NCBI GenBank assembly: GCA_019694295.1
Contig: JAIBCG010000010.1
Span: 1 to 59,094 of the forward strand
Direction: 5' to 3'
DNA from: Saprospiraceae bacterium
Lineage (GTDB): Bacteria > Bacteroidota > Bacteroidia > Chitinophagales > Saprospiraceae
Length of the DNA: 59,094 bases
Shown here: in pieces, positions 35,457 through 44,643 of the stretch
Position numbering within the stretch: the stretch's first letter is position 1
Layout: each line of letters starts with the position of its first letter
Position numbers and translations under genes: made by a program
The notes under the pieces: generated by a model
The model's input: the letters and a program-made list of their open reading frames with translations, nothing else
Told to the model about the DNA's origin: nothing
The model's database searches: none

Positions 35457-36133
35457 TTCGATTTTTGATATCCGGTTGATTCTAATATTTTTAAAAAATT
35501 TTCGCCTTCAGGAAATGCCTGGACACTTTCATAAAGGTATTTATACGCTTGATTGTCCTTAGATGTTATACTACCGGCTAATGGAAGTATTGTTTTAAAA
35601 TACAAATTGAAAAAAAATGCAAAAATACGGTTTGATGGTTTAGAAAACTCCAAAATACCTAACATGCCTCCGGGCTTCAGCACACGCAATATTTCTGAGA
35701 GTCCTTTCACAAGCGTTTCAAAATTCCTGACTCCAAAGGCAACAGTAATTGCATCAAAACTATCATCCTCAAAATCGAGATGTTCCGCATCACCCTTTTG
35801 TAAAGTAATTCGGTCAGTCAGTTTTTGATCCATTACTTTATTCTGCCCTAAATGTAACATATTCTCAGACAAATCAATGCCTGTAACCTTTGCTGAATGT
35901 ATCTTTTTCGCCAATCTGATAGCCACGTCACCTGTACCAGTCGCCACATCGAGAATGTAACGAGGATTAGTTTTTTCTATTGTGGAAACTAAGATATTTC
36001 TCCATATTCTGTCAATACCAAGGGATAAAATCTGGTTATTAAAATCATAGGCAGAAGCAATATTGTCAAACATTTCAGCCACCTGTGTTTTCTTCGATCC
36101 ATGTTCTGAATAAGGTTTGACCTTGTTATCCAT
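35405..36133 (-). CDS. ubiE: Demethylmenaquinone methyltransferase
   Basis: A 242-residue SAM-dependent methyltransferase that performs the last step of menaquinone synthesis. VAEMFDNIASAYDFNNQILSLGIDRIWR, DVATGTGDVAIRLA (SAM motif), GIDLSENMLHLGQNK, GDAEHLDFEDDSFDAITVAFGVRNF and LRVLKPGGMLGILEFSKP are the family hallmarks. It fits the quinone pool used by complex I (nuoA at the left edge). Its 3' end overlaps porT by 52 bases, so the two genes are tied together, and porT is probably expressed from the same transcript. Confidence 0.94.
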   Translation of the reverse strand: MDNKVKPYSEHGSKKTQVAEMFDNIASAYDFNNQILSLGIDRIWRNILVSTIEKTNPRYILDVATGTGDVAIRLAKKIHSAKVTGIDLSENMLHLGQNKVMDQKLTDRITLQKGDAEHLDFEDDSFDAITVAFGVRNFETLVKGLSEILRVLKPGGMLGILEFSKPSNRIFAFFFNLYFKTILPLAGSITSKDNQAYKYLYESVQAFPEGENFLKILESTGYQKSKCRKLSFGICSLYTAYK

Positions 36134-36273
36134 GCCTTACTATGTATAGTGTTATTTGTTTTTTTGAATTCGGGCACAAAATTAAGAACATTTTAATATT
36201 AAAATGTTATTTACCAGCTCCATGATCTTCATTTAGCTTAAAACAATGGTTAATAAATTATGTCATAAATAGG

Positions 36274-36302
36274 ATTGGTCTGCTAAAAATTTTCTAAATT
36301 TG
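36274..36302 (+). promoter_or_regulatory. Promoter for gyrA
   Basis: TAAATTTG (36295-36302) is an exact -7 box with ATTG (36274-36277) 17 nt upstream. The leader to the ATG at 36343 is about 34 nt. Confidence 0.6.
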
Positions 36303-36342
36303 CACATTAATTTTTAATACAAAAGAATTTCTTTAAACATAT

Positions 36343-38886
36343 ATGTCAGAAAATCAGAAAATTATACCCGTAAACATAGAAGAGCAAATGAAGTCTGCTT
36401 ACATCGATTATTCAATGTCGGTGATTGTAGCAAGAGCATTGCCCGACGTGAGGGATGGACTAAAACCGGTACACCGCCGTGTTTTGTTCGGGATGAGTGA
36501 ATTGGGTATGAGTCATACCAAACCTTATAAGAAATCTGCCCGTATAGTAGGTGAAGTGTTGGGTAAATATCACCCACACGGTGACAGTTCGGTCTATGAT
36601 GCTATGATCCGTATGGCACAAGAATGGTCTCTGAGATACCCACTCGTAGAAGGCCAGGGCAACTTCGGCTCGGTAGATGGCGATTCTCCGGCAGCTATGC
36701 GTTATACCGAAGCAAGGTTACAGCGAATATCAGACGAAATGCTCAACGATCTGGACAAAGAGACTGTTGACTTTGCATTGAATTTTGACGATTCACTCGA
36801 AGAACCAACTGTACTCCCTACAAAGTTCCCTAATCTTCTTGTAAATGGTGCAACAGGTATTGCCGTAGGTATGGCTACCAATATGCTGCCGCACAACCTA
36901 ACAGAAGTTGTGGATGGCATATTGGCAACAATGGATAATCCGGATATTACTACAGAAGGTCTGATGGAGCACATCAAAGGGCCCGATTTTCCTACAGGTG
37001 GCATCATTTATGGTATTAAAGGTGTCAAAGAAGCATTCGAAACAGGACGTGGAAGGGTAGTGGTCAGAGGCCGTGCCGAAATAGAAACCAGTGAACAAGG
37101 CAGAGAGTCTATCATTATTACCGAAATACCTTACCAGGTAAATAAAGCTAATCTTGTAATTAAAATTGCAGAGCTGGTCAATGAAAAGAAAATCGAAGGA
37201 ATAAGTGATATAAGAGACGAATCGGACAGAAAAGGAATGCGCATAGTGGTGGATGTAAAACGCGATGCCATGGCCAATGTCATATTGTCTAAGCTTTATA
37301 AGTTTACACCTTTACAATCTTATTTCGGTGTCAATAACATCGCTTTGGTCAGAGGCAGACCGGTCGTACTGAATCTTAAAAATCTTATTACAGAATTCGT
37401 AAAATTTAGACTCGAGGTAATAGTCAGACGAACCAGATATGAACTCCGAAAAGCTGAAGAACGCGCACATATTCTGGAAGGATTATTGATAGCACTTGAT
37501 CATTTGGATGAAGTCATCACTTTGATTAGGAATTCGCAGACGGTAGAAGAAGCCAAAGACGGTCTCATGTCACGCTTCGGTTTATCTGAGATTCAGGCAA
37601 AGGCCATTCTCGAAATGAGGCTACAGCGCCTCACAGGTCTTGAAAGGGATAAGATTAAAAATGAATATGACGAATTACTCAAAACTATTGAAAGACTTAA
37701 AGCCATACTTGCAAGTGAAGCTCTACAGATGGACATCATCCGTGAAGAACTTACAGAAATAAAAAATAAATTTGGTGACAAACGCAAGACAGAAATCACA
37801 TTTGACGATGCCGACATAAGTATTGAAGATATGATTGAGGACGAAAGTGTGGTCATCTCCATTTCACACCTTGGCTATATCAAACGAACCAAAGCTACTG
37901 AATACAAAACGCAAGGCCGAGGTGGACGAGGTGCAATGGGCAGCCGTACACGAGACCAAGACTTCGTTGATCAGATATTTGTAGCCTCCAATCATGACTA
38001 TATTCTGTTCTTTACTGAACAAGGCAAATGCTATTGGTTGCGTGTGTACGAACTACCTGAAACTTCAAGAACTTCTGCCGGAAGGGTCGTTCAAAACTTG
38101 ATGAATATTGATAAAGATGATAAGATAAAAGCATACATCGTAGTCAAAGATTTGCAAAATACTGATTTTATTAATTCGCATTATATCGTTTTCGCTACCA
38201 GAAAAGGGGTTATCAAAAAGACCATTCTTGAAGCATTCTCCCGACCTCGTGCTAATGGAATTAATGCCATTACCATAAACGAAGGTGACGAACTGTTGGA
38301 TGCCAAACTAACAACCGGCAACTCTGAAATACTTATGGCAATAAAGTCAGGTCGGGCAATCAGATTCCCTGAACGTACCGTACGCCCGATGGGCAGATCA
38401 GCAACTGGTGTACGTGGTGTTTCTTTGGCGGACGATAACGACAAAGTAGTTGGCCTTATCTGTGTGGACCCGGAAGATGCTACACAAACCATTCTGGTGG
38501 TTTCAGAAAATGGTTTTGGAAAACGATCATTACTTGAAGATTACAGAATAACTAATCGGGGAGGAAAGGGCGTAAAAACAATCAATGTGACCGAAAAGAC
38601 TGGAGAGCTTGTGACCATAAAGGTTATCAGTGACGAAGATGATCTGATGATTACCAACCGGTCAGGTATCCTTATCCGTATTGCCGCATCCGGCCTAAGG
38701 GTTATGGGTAGAGCCACTCAGGGCGTCAAACTTATACGTATAGAAGATGGTGACTCTATTTCTGATATAGCGGTAGTAAAACACGAACCTGAAGAAGAAA
38801 CGGGCGAATCTGATAATAGCACATTAGATAATGATGTTACTACAGACACGGATAACGATTCATCTACTGAGAATGCTGATGAATAA
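36343..38886 (+). CDS. gyrA: DNA gyrase subunit A
   Basis: An 847-residue type IIA topoisomerase subunit that breaks and rejoins [43 protein letters not shown] begins the domain. [53 protein letters not shown] contains the quinolone-resistance region (serines in HGDSS) and the catalytic Tyr (about 125). The C-terminal beta-pinwheel has a GyrA box (QGRGGRG, about 524-530) typical of gyrase rather than topoisomerase IV. The tail is acidic and Asp/Ser-rich (about 820-847), as often seen. A single gene with its own promoter; gyrB is not in the window. Confidence 0.96.
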   Translation: MSENQKIIPVNIEEQMKSAYIDYSMSVIVARALPDVRDGLKPVHRRVLFGMSELGMSHTKPYKKSARIVGEVLGKYHPHGDSSVYDAMIRMAQEWSLRYPLVEGQGNFGSVDGDSPAAMRYTEARLQRISDEMLNDLDKETVDFALNFDDSLEEPTVLPTKFPNLLVNGATGIAVGMATNMLPHNLTEVVDGILATMDNPDITTEGLMEHIKGPDFPTGGIIYGIKGVKEAFETGRGRVVVRGRAEIETSEQGRESIIITEIPYQVNKANLVIKIAELVNEKKIEGISDIRDESDRKGMRIVVDVKRDAMANVILSKLYKFTPLQSYFGVNNIALVRGRPVVLNLKNLITEFVKFRLEVIVRRTRYELRKAEERAHILEGLLIALDHLDEVITLIRNSQTVEEAKDGLMSRFGLSEIQAKAILEMRLQRLTGLERDKIKNEYDELLKTIERLKAILASEALQMDIIREELTEIKNKFGDKRKTEITFDDADISIEDMIEDESVVISISHLGYIKRTKATEYKTQGRGGRGAMGSRTRDQDFVDQIFVASNHDYILFFTEQGKCYWLRVYELPETSRTSAGRVVQNLMNIDKDDKIKAYIVVKDLQNTDFINSHYIVFATRKGVIKKTILEAFSRPRANGINAITINEGDELLDAKLTTGNSEILMAIKSGRAIRFPERTVRPMGRSATGVRGVSLADDNDKVVGLICVDPEDATQTILVVSENGFGKRSLLEDYRITNRGGKGVKTINVTEKTGELVTIKVISDEDDLMITNRSGILIRIAASGLRVMGRATQGVKLIRIEDGDSISDIAVVKHEPEEETGESDNSTLDNDVTTDTDNDSSTENADE

Positions 38887-38894
38887 TTTAACAT

Positions 38895-38926
38895 TTTGTA
38901 AACAATGCAAGTATCACATTAATTTG
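38895..38926 (+). promoter_or_regulatory. Promoter for the TPR protein gene
   Basis: TTTG (38895-38898), a 20-nt spacer and TTAATTTG (38919-38926), one mismatch to the -7 consensus. The leader to the ATG at 38956 is about 25 nt. It lies in the gap after gyrA, so the TPR gene need not depend on gyrA. Confidence 0.6.
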
Positions 38927-38955
38927 TTACTAACAATAACTAAATAAATTAAAGA

Positions 38956-40266
38956 ATGAGAACCTTTCTATTTTTCCTTACATTGCTGATTACTACAGGT
39001 GCATTTGCACAGGAAGACCCTTCAAAAGCTTATAAAAAAGCTTCAAGAGAACTTGGCAATTACAATCTAGACCAGATTGCTAACCGCGCTCAACTTGATG
39101 AAGCAAAAACAAATATTGATTTTGCAAGCTCCATGGAACCCACAAGTACCCAGGCACAGACTTGGATTACAAAAGGTGAAATATATAATGAGCTTTGTAA
39201 CCGCGACCTCAGAGAGCTTATGACTAATCCCAAACACAAAATTCAATATCCGGATGCTGCTAAAATAGGAAACGAGGCTTTTAACAAGGCTATGACTCTG
39301 ACACCTAAAAAATGGGAAGTAAAAGATGCTCTCAAAGGACTGTTTGAAAATGCCGGTCACATGAATAACTACGCAGCCGGTATGTACGCTGCACAACAAT
39401 ATACCAATGCATATTCCGGATTTAGCGGATTGCTTAATACGCATGAAACGCTCAAAGCCAACGGTCAGAAAAGTCCGCTGGAAAATGATGAAAAAACTTT
39501 GGGCGATACAAGATTTGCAACGGCTATGTCTGCCCTGAATGCAAATATGCCTGAAAAAGCACTTCCATATTTCGAACAGCTGTACAAAGACCAATATAAT
39601 GCTCCGGAGATTTACAGTGCATTGTATGAGTTGACTTCAGGAAAAGATATGAATGCCTCATTGCAATATCTTGAAGCTGGAAGAAAGAAATTTCCGGAAG
39701 ATATCGGTCTGTTATATACTGAAATCAATTACTACCTAAAGGTGAACAAAACTGACGTATTGATTGATAAACTAAAGCTGGCAATAGAAAAAGAACCTGC
39801 CAATGTATCATTATACTCAACTTTAGGCAACGTATATGACAATCTCTTCCAGAAAGAAAAAGATGCAACCAAAAAGGCGGATTACTTGAAAAATGCTGAA
39901 GCCAACTACACTAAGGCAATAGAAATGAAACCTGATTATACAGATGCAATCTATAGTATGGGTACTATTTACTTCAACCAGGCAGCCGAAATGACCAAAG
40001 AACTCAATGCAATGCCTGACGACTTTTCAGCAGCCGGTCAAAAGAAATATGACAAGAAAAAATCTGAGACCGATGAAATGTTTAAAAAATCACTCCCTTA
40101 CTTTGAAAAAGTAGAATCTATTGATCCAAATGATAAGAATACGCTGATAGCTCTAAAGGAGATTTATGCTCGACTTAGCAATCTTCAGGTATCTAACGAA
40201 TTTAAAAAACGAATCGAAATCCTTGAAAAAGGTGGTAAAAACGATAGCTCTTATTTTAAGAAATAA
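38956..40266 (+). CDS. Exported tetratricopeptide-repeat protein
   Basis: A 436-residue protein with a signal peptide (about 1-18, MRTFLFFLTLLITTGAFA, cleavage before QE) and mostly alpha-helical TPR-like repeats. Clear units are in the second half: ALPYFEQLYKDQYNAPEIYSALYEL, KPDYTDAIYSMGTIYFNQA and SLPYFEKVESIDPNDKNTLIALKEIYARL. It is probably periplasmic, as a scaffold for protein partners. No catalytic motif is visible and no named family was recognised. A clear terminator follows, so it is transcribed alone. It may assist envelope assembly, but this is inference from location only. Confidence 0.75.
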   Translation: MRTFLFFLTLLITTGAFAQEDPSKAYKKASRELGNYNLDQIANRAQLDEAKTNIDFASSMEPTSTQAQTWITKGEIYNELCNRDLRELMTNPKHKIQYPDAAKIGNEAFNKAMTLTPKKWEVKDALKGLFENAGHMNNYAAGMYAAQQYTNAYSGFSGLLNTHETLKANGQKSPLENDEKTLGDTRFATAMSALNANMPEKALPYFEQLYKDQYNAPEIYSALYELTSGKDMNASLQYLEAGRKKFPEDIGLLYTEINYYLKVNKTDVLIDKLKLAIEKEPANVSLYSTLGNVYDNLFQKEKDATKKADYLKNAEANYTKAIEMKPDYTDAIYSMGTIYFNQAAEMTKELNAMPDDFSAAGQKKYDKKKSETDEMFKKSLPYFEKVESIDPNDKNTLIALKEIYARLSNLQVSNEFKKRIEILEKGGKNDSSYFKK

Positions 40267-40288
40267 GTAAATTATAAGTTCAATCAAT

Positions 40289-40322
40289 CAGGACAGAGAA
40301 TATTTTCTGCCCTGTTTTTTTT
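40289..40322 (+). terminator. Intrinsic terminator after the TPR gene
   Basis: CAGG-a-CAGA (40289-40297) pairs with TCTG-c-CCTG (40306-40314). The stem is interrupted by one mismatch and followed by eight T residues. Confidence 0.8.
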
Positions 40323-40374
40323 CTAAAATTTTTCTGCTCCTATATTATGTAGGAAAGTATTCAACCTAACAACT

Positions 40375-40845
40375 ATGAAAGAAGCTAAAGCACTCAAGTC
40401 AGTATCCAAATTTCACAATTTATTTGATTTGCCGGTACTTACAGAACCCGTGATACCTGCAAAGGAACGTTGTCAACTCAGGATAAATCTCATCGAAGAG
40501 GAACTTAAAGAGCTCAAACAAGCCATTGAAAATAACGACCTTGTAGAAGCTGCCGATGCGTTCTGCGATCTGCAATACGTTTTGTCAGGAGCAATATTGG
40601 AGTTTGGACTTGGCAAAAAGTTTCGCAAATTATTCAAGGAAGTACAGCGGTCCAATATGAGCAAGGCTTGTAATACAATACAAGAGGCCGAAGAAACCGT
40701 GAAGTATTATAAAGAAAACCGTCAGACAGAAGCCTTCATTAAACCTAAAGCTGATAAATTTCTTGTTTACCGAACTGAAGATACCAAAGTGCTCAAATCT
40801 GTAAATTACAGCGAAGCAGACCTTAAAAACATACTCTTTGAATAA
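40375..40845 (+). CDS. MazG-like nucleoside triphosphate pyrophosphohydrolase family protein
   Basis: A 156-residue all-helical protein of the MazG/PRA-PH superfamily, which hydrolyses (d)NTPs to (d)NMPs and pyrophosphate. The metal-binding ExxE...ExxD arrangement is in RINLIEEELKELKQAI and DLVEAADAFCDLQYVLSGAILEFGL, followed by QRSNMSKAC. Length and motif suggest a house-cleaning function for non-canonical nucleotides. The gene sits alone after the TPR terminator and converges on a lipoprotein gene with 8 bases between stop codons. Confidence 0.8.
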   Translation: MKEAKALKSVSKFHNLFDLPVLTEPVIPAKERCQLRINLIEEELKELKQAIENNDLVEAADAFCDLQYVLSGAILEFGLGKKFRKLFKEVQRSNMSKACNTIQEAEETVKYYKENRQTEAFIKPKADKFLVYRTEDTKVLKSVNYSEADLKNILFE

Positions 40846-40853
40846 GTGTAAAA

Positions 40854-41807
40854 TCAGTTTAACTTATCCAGGAGATTTACCATTTCGGTATAATTTGTTT
40901 TCTGCGGTGTAAGCACTACAGTAGAATCATTATGGTATTCTGAGAACTCAGTTTTCGAAGCAAAATAAGAATATTGCATATCTGAAGCTATCAATACCGT
41001 AAGGTTTTTTAAGTCGTGTATTCTTTGAGAAAAAATATTCGGTACGCCATTGCTTCCATCACATAGGTAAATGATATTTCCTGACTTGTAGGATACCGAA
41101 GTCATTGTATTAAATGAACGGAAGGAGGCTGGCAATTCCAGATGCAGGCTTTTATTTTTTTCTATTTTTACAGGTGTGGCGATACATACCCAGCCCGTTT
41201 TTTTAACCTTGAATTCGATTCCTTCAACAATAGTACCGGTTGTACCATCTTTCCAAACTGCTGATTTGATTACAGCGTATTCGTTTGGCAAAACCTGAAA
41301 CATTCTTGTACTGTAATAAGTACCGTTAAACAATTTCCAGTTTGGTGATATACTCGTTGTAGGCAGTTGTACAGTTACCTGACTGTCATTCTTCAGCAGT
41401 AGTTTTTTTCCGGATAATGTAGTTACTTCAAAATTAATATTCTTAAACCAGTCAAGGACAAAATCACTTGTATTGCTAAACTGAGAATATTTGATGAAAT
41501 CAGATTTTTTTGAAAGCTGTGTGATTTTTACAATAATATCGTCTTTGACGGTTACTTCAGTTGAATCTGTAAATGCCGATGCCGGAATAAGCACCCTTAA
41601 ACCTGTGGAAGTAGTCACGACATTTTCGACATCAGGATGAATGGTGAAAACCTCAGCAGGTACAGTATTCCTTACAGAAAGGTAAAAATTATTGATATTA
41701 CCTTTGAGATTATTGATATCATCTTTCGGGATAAAAATATCTGAATTCTTTCCACATCCGGCAAAAAGTAGCAGACCTATGATAGTAGCAAAAATATTAT
41801 ATTTCAT
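40854..41807 (-). CDS. Lipoprotein of unknown function, third gene of the ECF sigma operon
   Basis: A lipoprotein of about 317 residues. From the ATG ending at 41807 it reads MKYNIFATIIGLLLFAGCGK, with LLFAGC as lipobox (Cys at about 18). The open frame reaches 11 codons further but those precede the signal sequence. The rest is beta-rich (repeated TVxV, VTVQLPTTSIS, GIEFKVKKTGWVCIA, VTVKDDIIVKI) without catalytic motifs and matches no family I recognise. The gene lies 60 bases downstream of the barrel/anti-sigma gene on the same strand. It may belong to the same transcript, acting at the outer-membrane inner leaflet or surface beside the barrel. Confidence 0.7.
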   Translation of the reverse strand: MKYNIFATIIGLLLFAGCGKNSDIFIPKDDINNLKGNINNFYLSVRNTVPAEVFTIHPDVENVVTTSTGLRVLIPASAFTDSTEVTVKDDIIVKITQLSKKSDFIKYSQFSNTSDFVLDWFKNINFEVTTLSGKKLLLKNDSQVTVQLPTTSISPNWKLFNGTYYSTRMFQVLPNEYAVIKSAVWKDGTTGTIVEGIEFKVKKTGWVCIATPVKIEKNKSLHLELPASFRSFNTMTSVSYKSGNIIYLCDGSNGVPNIFSQRIHDLKNLTVLIASDMQYSYFASKTEFSEYHNDSTVVLTPQKTNYTEMVNLLDKLN

Positions 41808-41867
41808 GTAGGGTTTGTGTTCTAAGTTAAAAGAGTGCATAAGAAATCAGTTTGTTGCCTGAGCAAT

Positions 41868-43313
41868 TTAAATTTTTAATCTCAATCCGATATTTATACC
41901 ATATACCAACAACTTTTGTCTCAATGGATATTCGTCCACAGTAATGATTGTAGGGTAGTACTTCAAATATGGTTCGACCAAAAAGTTTAAATCCGGCGTT
42001 AATTTGTATCCAAATTGTGCAGAACCTAGAAGACCGACACCAAGGGTTCGTTTGTACAAATTGTAATGTCCGTTGACGGAATCCGAAAATTCAACTGGTT
42101 CATTGGGTAAAACAGGAGAAAGTACTTTTCCGGTCTTCATGCTCACCAGTTGTAGGCTAGCACCTGCATTGATGCCCACTGTCCATCTCAAAAATTCTTT
42201 CTGATAACCTATCCAAACTGGCAATTCGATACTCTTTAAGGAATTGTAGTGTCTTACTGTTCGTATTCCTTTTTCAACATAAGCAATCGTGTCAAACACA
42301 TAAGCTACAGTTCCGTTTCCATGGATGGTATCGGATGGTACGACTTTGTATTTTAGTACTTCAACATCTTCTTTCCTATAATCAAATCTGTAATTAACAG
42401 CTGAATAACTCATGCCTGCCTTCAGGTTAAGACCGTTCCTAAAATTCATTCCTGCTCGCAGACCAATTGTATAGCCGGGAAGTGCGGTTTCCGAATTCTT
42501 TCTTGAACCGAGATAACCCGTCATTTCACTATCTTTAACACTCAGGTAGCTAGTGTGAAAATCCGGTGAACCGAATATTTCAAGAAAATACTCTGGTACA
42601 TTTGTATGAAACTTCGGACAATTTCCCTTTGGATCAGAAATGAGACCAAATATAGGGCCTGCGTTGGGTAAGCCTGATTCGACAGACATAACTCTGGAAG
42701 TTAAAAGAGAACGGACAACAGCTTCTCTGGCAATAACTGATTGATCAATAGCGTATTCTGATGAAGATGATTTGTCAGATTTGCCGGAGGCGCTTGATAG
42801 CCCGGCGGATTGTTTTGTGCTTGTCTGAGTAATGAAATTCGAAGATAAGGAAGAATGATAGGTGCCTTTTGTAAAATTATTTGAAGTTGTTGATTTAGAA
42901 GGATTTAAAGCTGTAATATACTGTGTGCGAGTCTCTCGTACAGTACCTGATGAACCCGAGGCTTGGATTTCAGACGCTAAAGTTTGATCATTATTAGAGG
43001 TAGTAGTGTTATGAGTAGATGTATTATTCTCTAAGGAAGCAATGTCTTTTTGCGTTTGTAAAGTCTCAGTTTCTTGTGGTTGAATGGTCTTTTTGTTGTC
43101 GTAAAGCTTATACACATTATAACCAACAGCGGTGAAAATAACCATAAGAGAAGTCAGGAGCAAAATGTTTTTTGCTGCCAGATAGGGGAGAGCTCTTGTA
43201 CCGGTTTTTTTGTCGAGCTCGAGTTCAATATTGTTCCACAATTTTTCAGAGAATCCTGATTCATAATGTGACATTTGGTCTCTGATGATTTTGTCAAAAT
43301 CCTTCTCTTTCAT
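41868..43313 (-). CDS. Candidate dual-membrane-spanning anti-sigma factor: cytoplasmic N-terminus, inner-membrane helix, linker, outer-membrane beta-barrel
   Basis: A 481-residue protein. Residues 1-48 are short, charged and predicted cytoplasmic (MKEKDFDKIIRDQMSHYESG...). Residues 49-69 are one hydrophobic helix (NILLLTSLMVIFTAVGYNVYK). Residues about 70-215 are a Ser/Thr/Gln/Asn-rich periplasmic linker, and about 230-481 an amphipathic beta-barrel (PGYTIGLRAGMNFRNGLNLKAGMSYS, LPVWIGYQKEFLRWTVGINAGASLQLVS, LGVGLLGSAQFGYKLTPDLNFLVEPYLKYY, GINIGLRLKI). There is no N-terminal signal peptide. Its ATG overlaps the stop of the ECF sigma gene (ATGA). Bacteroides proteins of this plan have been described as dual-membrane-spanning anti-sigma factors, and this one fits that layout. 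Direct sigma binding is inferred, not shown. Confidence 0.75.
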   Translation of the reverse strand: MKEKDFDKIIRDQMSHYESGFSEKLWNNIELELDKKTGTRALPYLAAKNILLLTSLMVIFTAVGYNVYKLYDNKKTIQPQETETLQTQKDIASLENNTSTHNTTTSNNDQTLASEIQASGSSGTVRETRTQYITALNPSKSTTSNNFTKGTYHSSLSSNFITQTSTKQSAGLSSASGKSDKSSSSEYAIDQSVIAREAVVRSLLTSRVMSVESGLPNAGPIFGLISDPKGNCPKFHTNVPEYFLEIFGSPDFHTSYLSVKDSEMTGYLGSRKNSETALPGYTIGLRAGMNFRNGLNLKAGMSYSAVNYRFDYRKEDVEVLKYKVVPSDTIHGNGTVAYVFDTIAYVEKGIRTVRHYNSLKSIELPVWIGYQKEFLRWTVGINAGASLQLVSMKTGKVLSPVLPNEPVEFSDSVNGHYNLYKRTLGVGLLGSAQFGYKLTPDLNFLVEPYLKYYPTIITVDEYPLRQKLLVYGINIGLRLKI

Positions 43314-43858
43314 ATTCTAACTTTAGTCTGCTCTAAAATTTTTTTCTGTAGTTCGCGTCGTGCTTTTAACAACTGAGAACGCGATGTACTTTCAGTGATA
43401 TTGAGCATTTCGCTAATTTCCTTGTGCGAAAAGCCTTCTATCACATTTAAATTAAAAACCGTTTTATATCCATCCGGGAGTTCCTGTATTGCATGCAGAA
43501 TTTCCTGTTCGGACATTGATGAAATCACAGAAGGCGCCTCAGATTCTTCAATGACTACTTCTGCTCCGATGAGTTCATTTTTGAAGCTCATTTTTTTTAT
43601 ATTTTTGAGGGCGATATTGATAAAAATTCTTCTCATCCAGCCTTCAAAAGAACCTTCAAATTTGTACTGATCGAGATTCTGAAAAATTTTTATAAATCCA
43701 TCTTGCAGAATATCTTCGGCCTCCATGTGGTGGCGTGCATATCTCAGGCAGAGTGTCATCATTCTACCTGCATAATATTCAAAAATTGACTTTTGGCATT
43801 GTCTATCATTCTTTAGACATCCCAAAATCAATTCACGCTCCATACTCGAATCCATCAT
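43310..43858 (-). CDS. RNA polymerase ECF sigma factor
   Basis: A 182-residue sigma-70 family ECF factor. Region 2 has the helical KSIFEYYAGRMMTLCLRYARHHMEAEDILQDGFIKIFQNLDQYKFEGSFEGWMRRIFINIALKN (DNA melting and -10 binding). A short linker leads to region 4 (ELPDGYKTVFNLNVIEGFSHKEISEMLNITESTSRSQLLKARREL), the -35 recognition helix-turn-helix. Two adjacent ATG codons (43858, 43843 and others) are possible starts. It has a perfect promoter upstream, and its stop overlaps the start of the membrane-spanning partner, making a sigma/anti-sigma unit. The signal is unknown. Confidence 0.93.
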   Translation of the reverse strand: MMDSSMERELILGCLKNDRQCQKSIFEYYAGRMMTLCLRYARHHMEAEDILQDGFIKIFQNLDQYKFEGSFEGWMRRIFINIALKNIKKMSFKNELIGAEVVIEESEAPSVISSMSEQEILHAIQELPDGYKTVFNLNVIEGFSHKEISEMLNITESTSRSQLLKARRELQKKILEQTKVRI

Positions 43859-43908
43859 TTCAGAGATTCTGTTAACTGTTAAAACGTTGCCTGAGGAAAA
43901 ATACCTGA

Positions 43909-43940
43909 CAAATATAAATTATTTTAGGGCTATATCCAAA
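43909..43940 (-). promoter_or_regulatory. Promoter for the ECF sigma operon
   Basis: Minus-strand TTTG (43937-43940), exactly 20 nt, then TATATTTG (43909-43916). This is housekeeping-type consensus rather than an obvious ECF-type sequence, so the operon appears to be expressed without self-activation. The leader to the sigma ATG is about 45 nt. Confidence 0.75.
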
Positions 43941-44083
43941 TACTAGTAATGTTAAATTAATTATCTTGCGATATACGATTAGGTTTCCAGCTGAAAAAAA
44001 TTGACCCTTTGCAAAATAAAACTGTATATTATAAATCCTATAATTTATATTATGTTAAATAGAAAATTCGGCTTATCACTTTT

Positions 44084-44617
44084 CTACCAGACGTCAATGT
44101 ATTTTGTGTAAAGTTGGACTAAGTTCGCAGCATCGTAAATGGCTCGGTGTTGTGTGCCAACGAAATTCATTCCTTCCAGCTCGAGCGCTCTCTGAAATCC
44201 AATCCGCTTCTTTAATTGTTTCAATCGTTTGTATTCATCTTTTAGATCAATATGTTTTCCGTCAAGCCAGCCCGTGTCAATTTTATACAATTCGCAGTCA
44301 TCCTTTAGTAAGCGTATGTCCGAACGGCCCCAACTGATGAGTTTATATTCATCTTGATCTATCCAGGCAAGAAATAAATCCTGCACAACAGGAAAATATT
44401 TTGCTCTGTCCACATTTTTTTGGCTAATACTGGTAAGTTGTGTACAATACGATGATAGATACGGGTGCACCTGAGGCCTGACAAATTGTTGAAATTTGTC
44501 AATTACTTCGCCGTATTCATCCAGCTTGTAAGCACCTATTTCAATGATTTCCTGCCTGAAATTTTTGTTTTGTTCCAGCCAGCAAGTAGCTTCCAGATCA
44601 AATACAATTCTTACCAT
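44084..44617 (-). CDS. DEDDh-family 3'-5' exonuclease
   Basis: A 177-residue exonuclease with RNase T/ERI-1-like fold. Exo I is VFDLEATC (Asp, Glu), Exo II is in LISWGRSDIRLL (Asp), and Exo III is GTQHRAIYDAANLVQLY (His and Asp), which together make the DEDDh set for two-metal catalysis. Stretches such as EIIEIGAYKLD and FVRPQVHPYLSSYCTQLTSISQ match KapD/ERI-1-type exonucleases. It could act on RNA or DNA ends in the cytoplasm. It lies downstream of the acyltransferase gene with 26 bases between, so it is probably the last gene of that transcript. Confidence 0.85.
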   Translation of the reverse strand: MVRIVFDLEATCWLEQNKNFRQEIIEIGAYKLDEYGEVIDKFQQFVRPQVHPYLSSYCTQLTSISQKNVDRAKYFPVVQDLFLAWIDQDEYKLISWGRSDIRLLKDDCELYKIDTGWLDGKHIDLKDEYKRLKQLKKRIGFQRALELEGMNFVGTQHRAIYDAANLVQLYTKYIDVW

Positions 44618-44643
44618 TTAAACTCCTTTTCAAACAATTTCGT

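Noticed and set aside
44031..44048. AT palindrome ATAAAT...ATTTAT downstream of the exonuclease gene
   Set aside because: Short and in sequence where such palindromes arise by composition alone.
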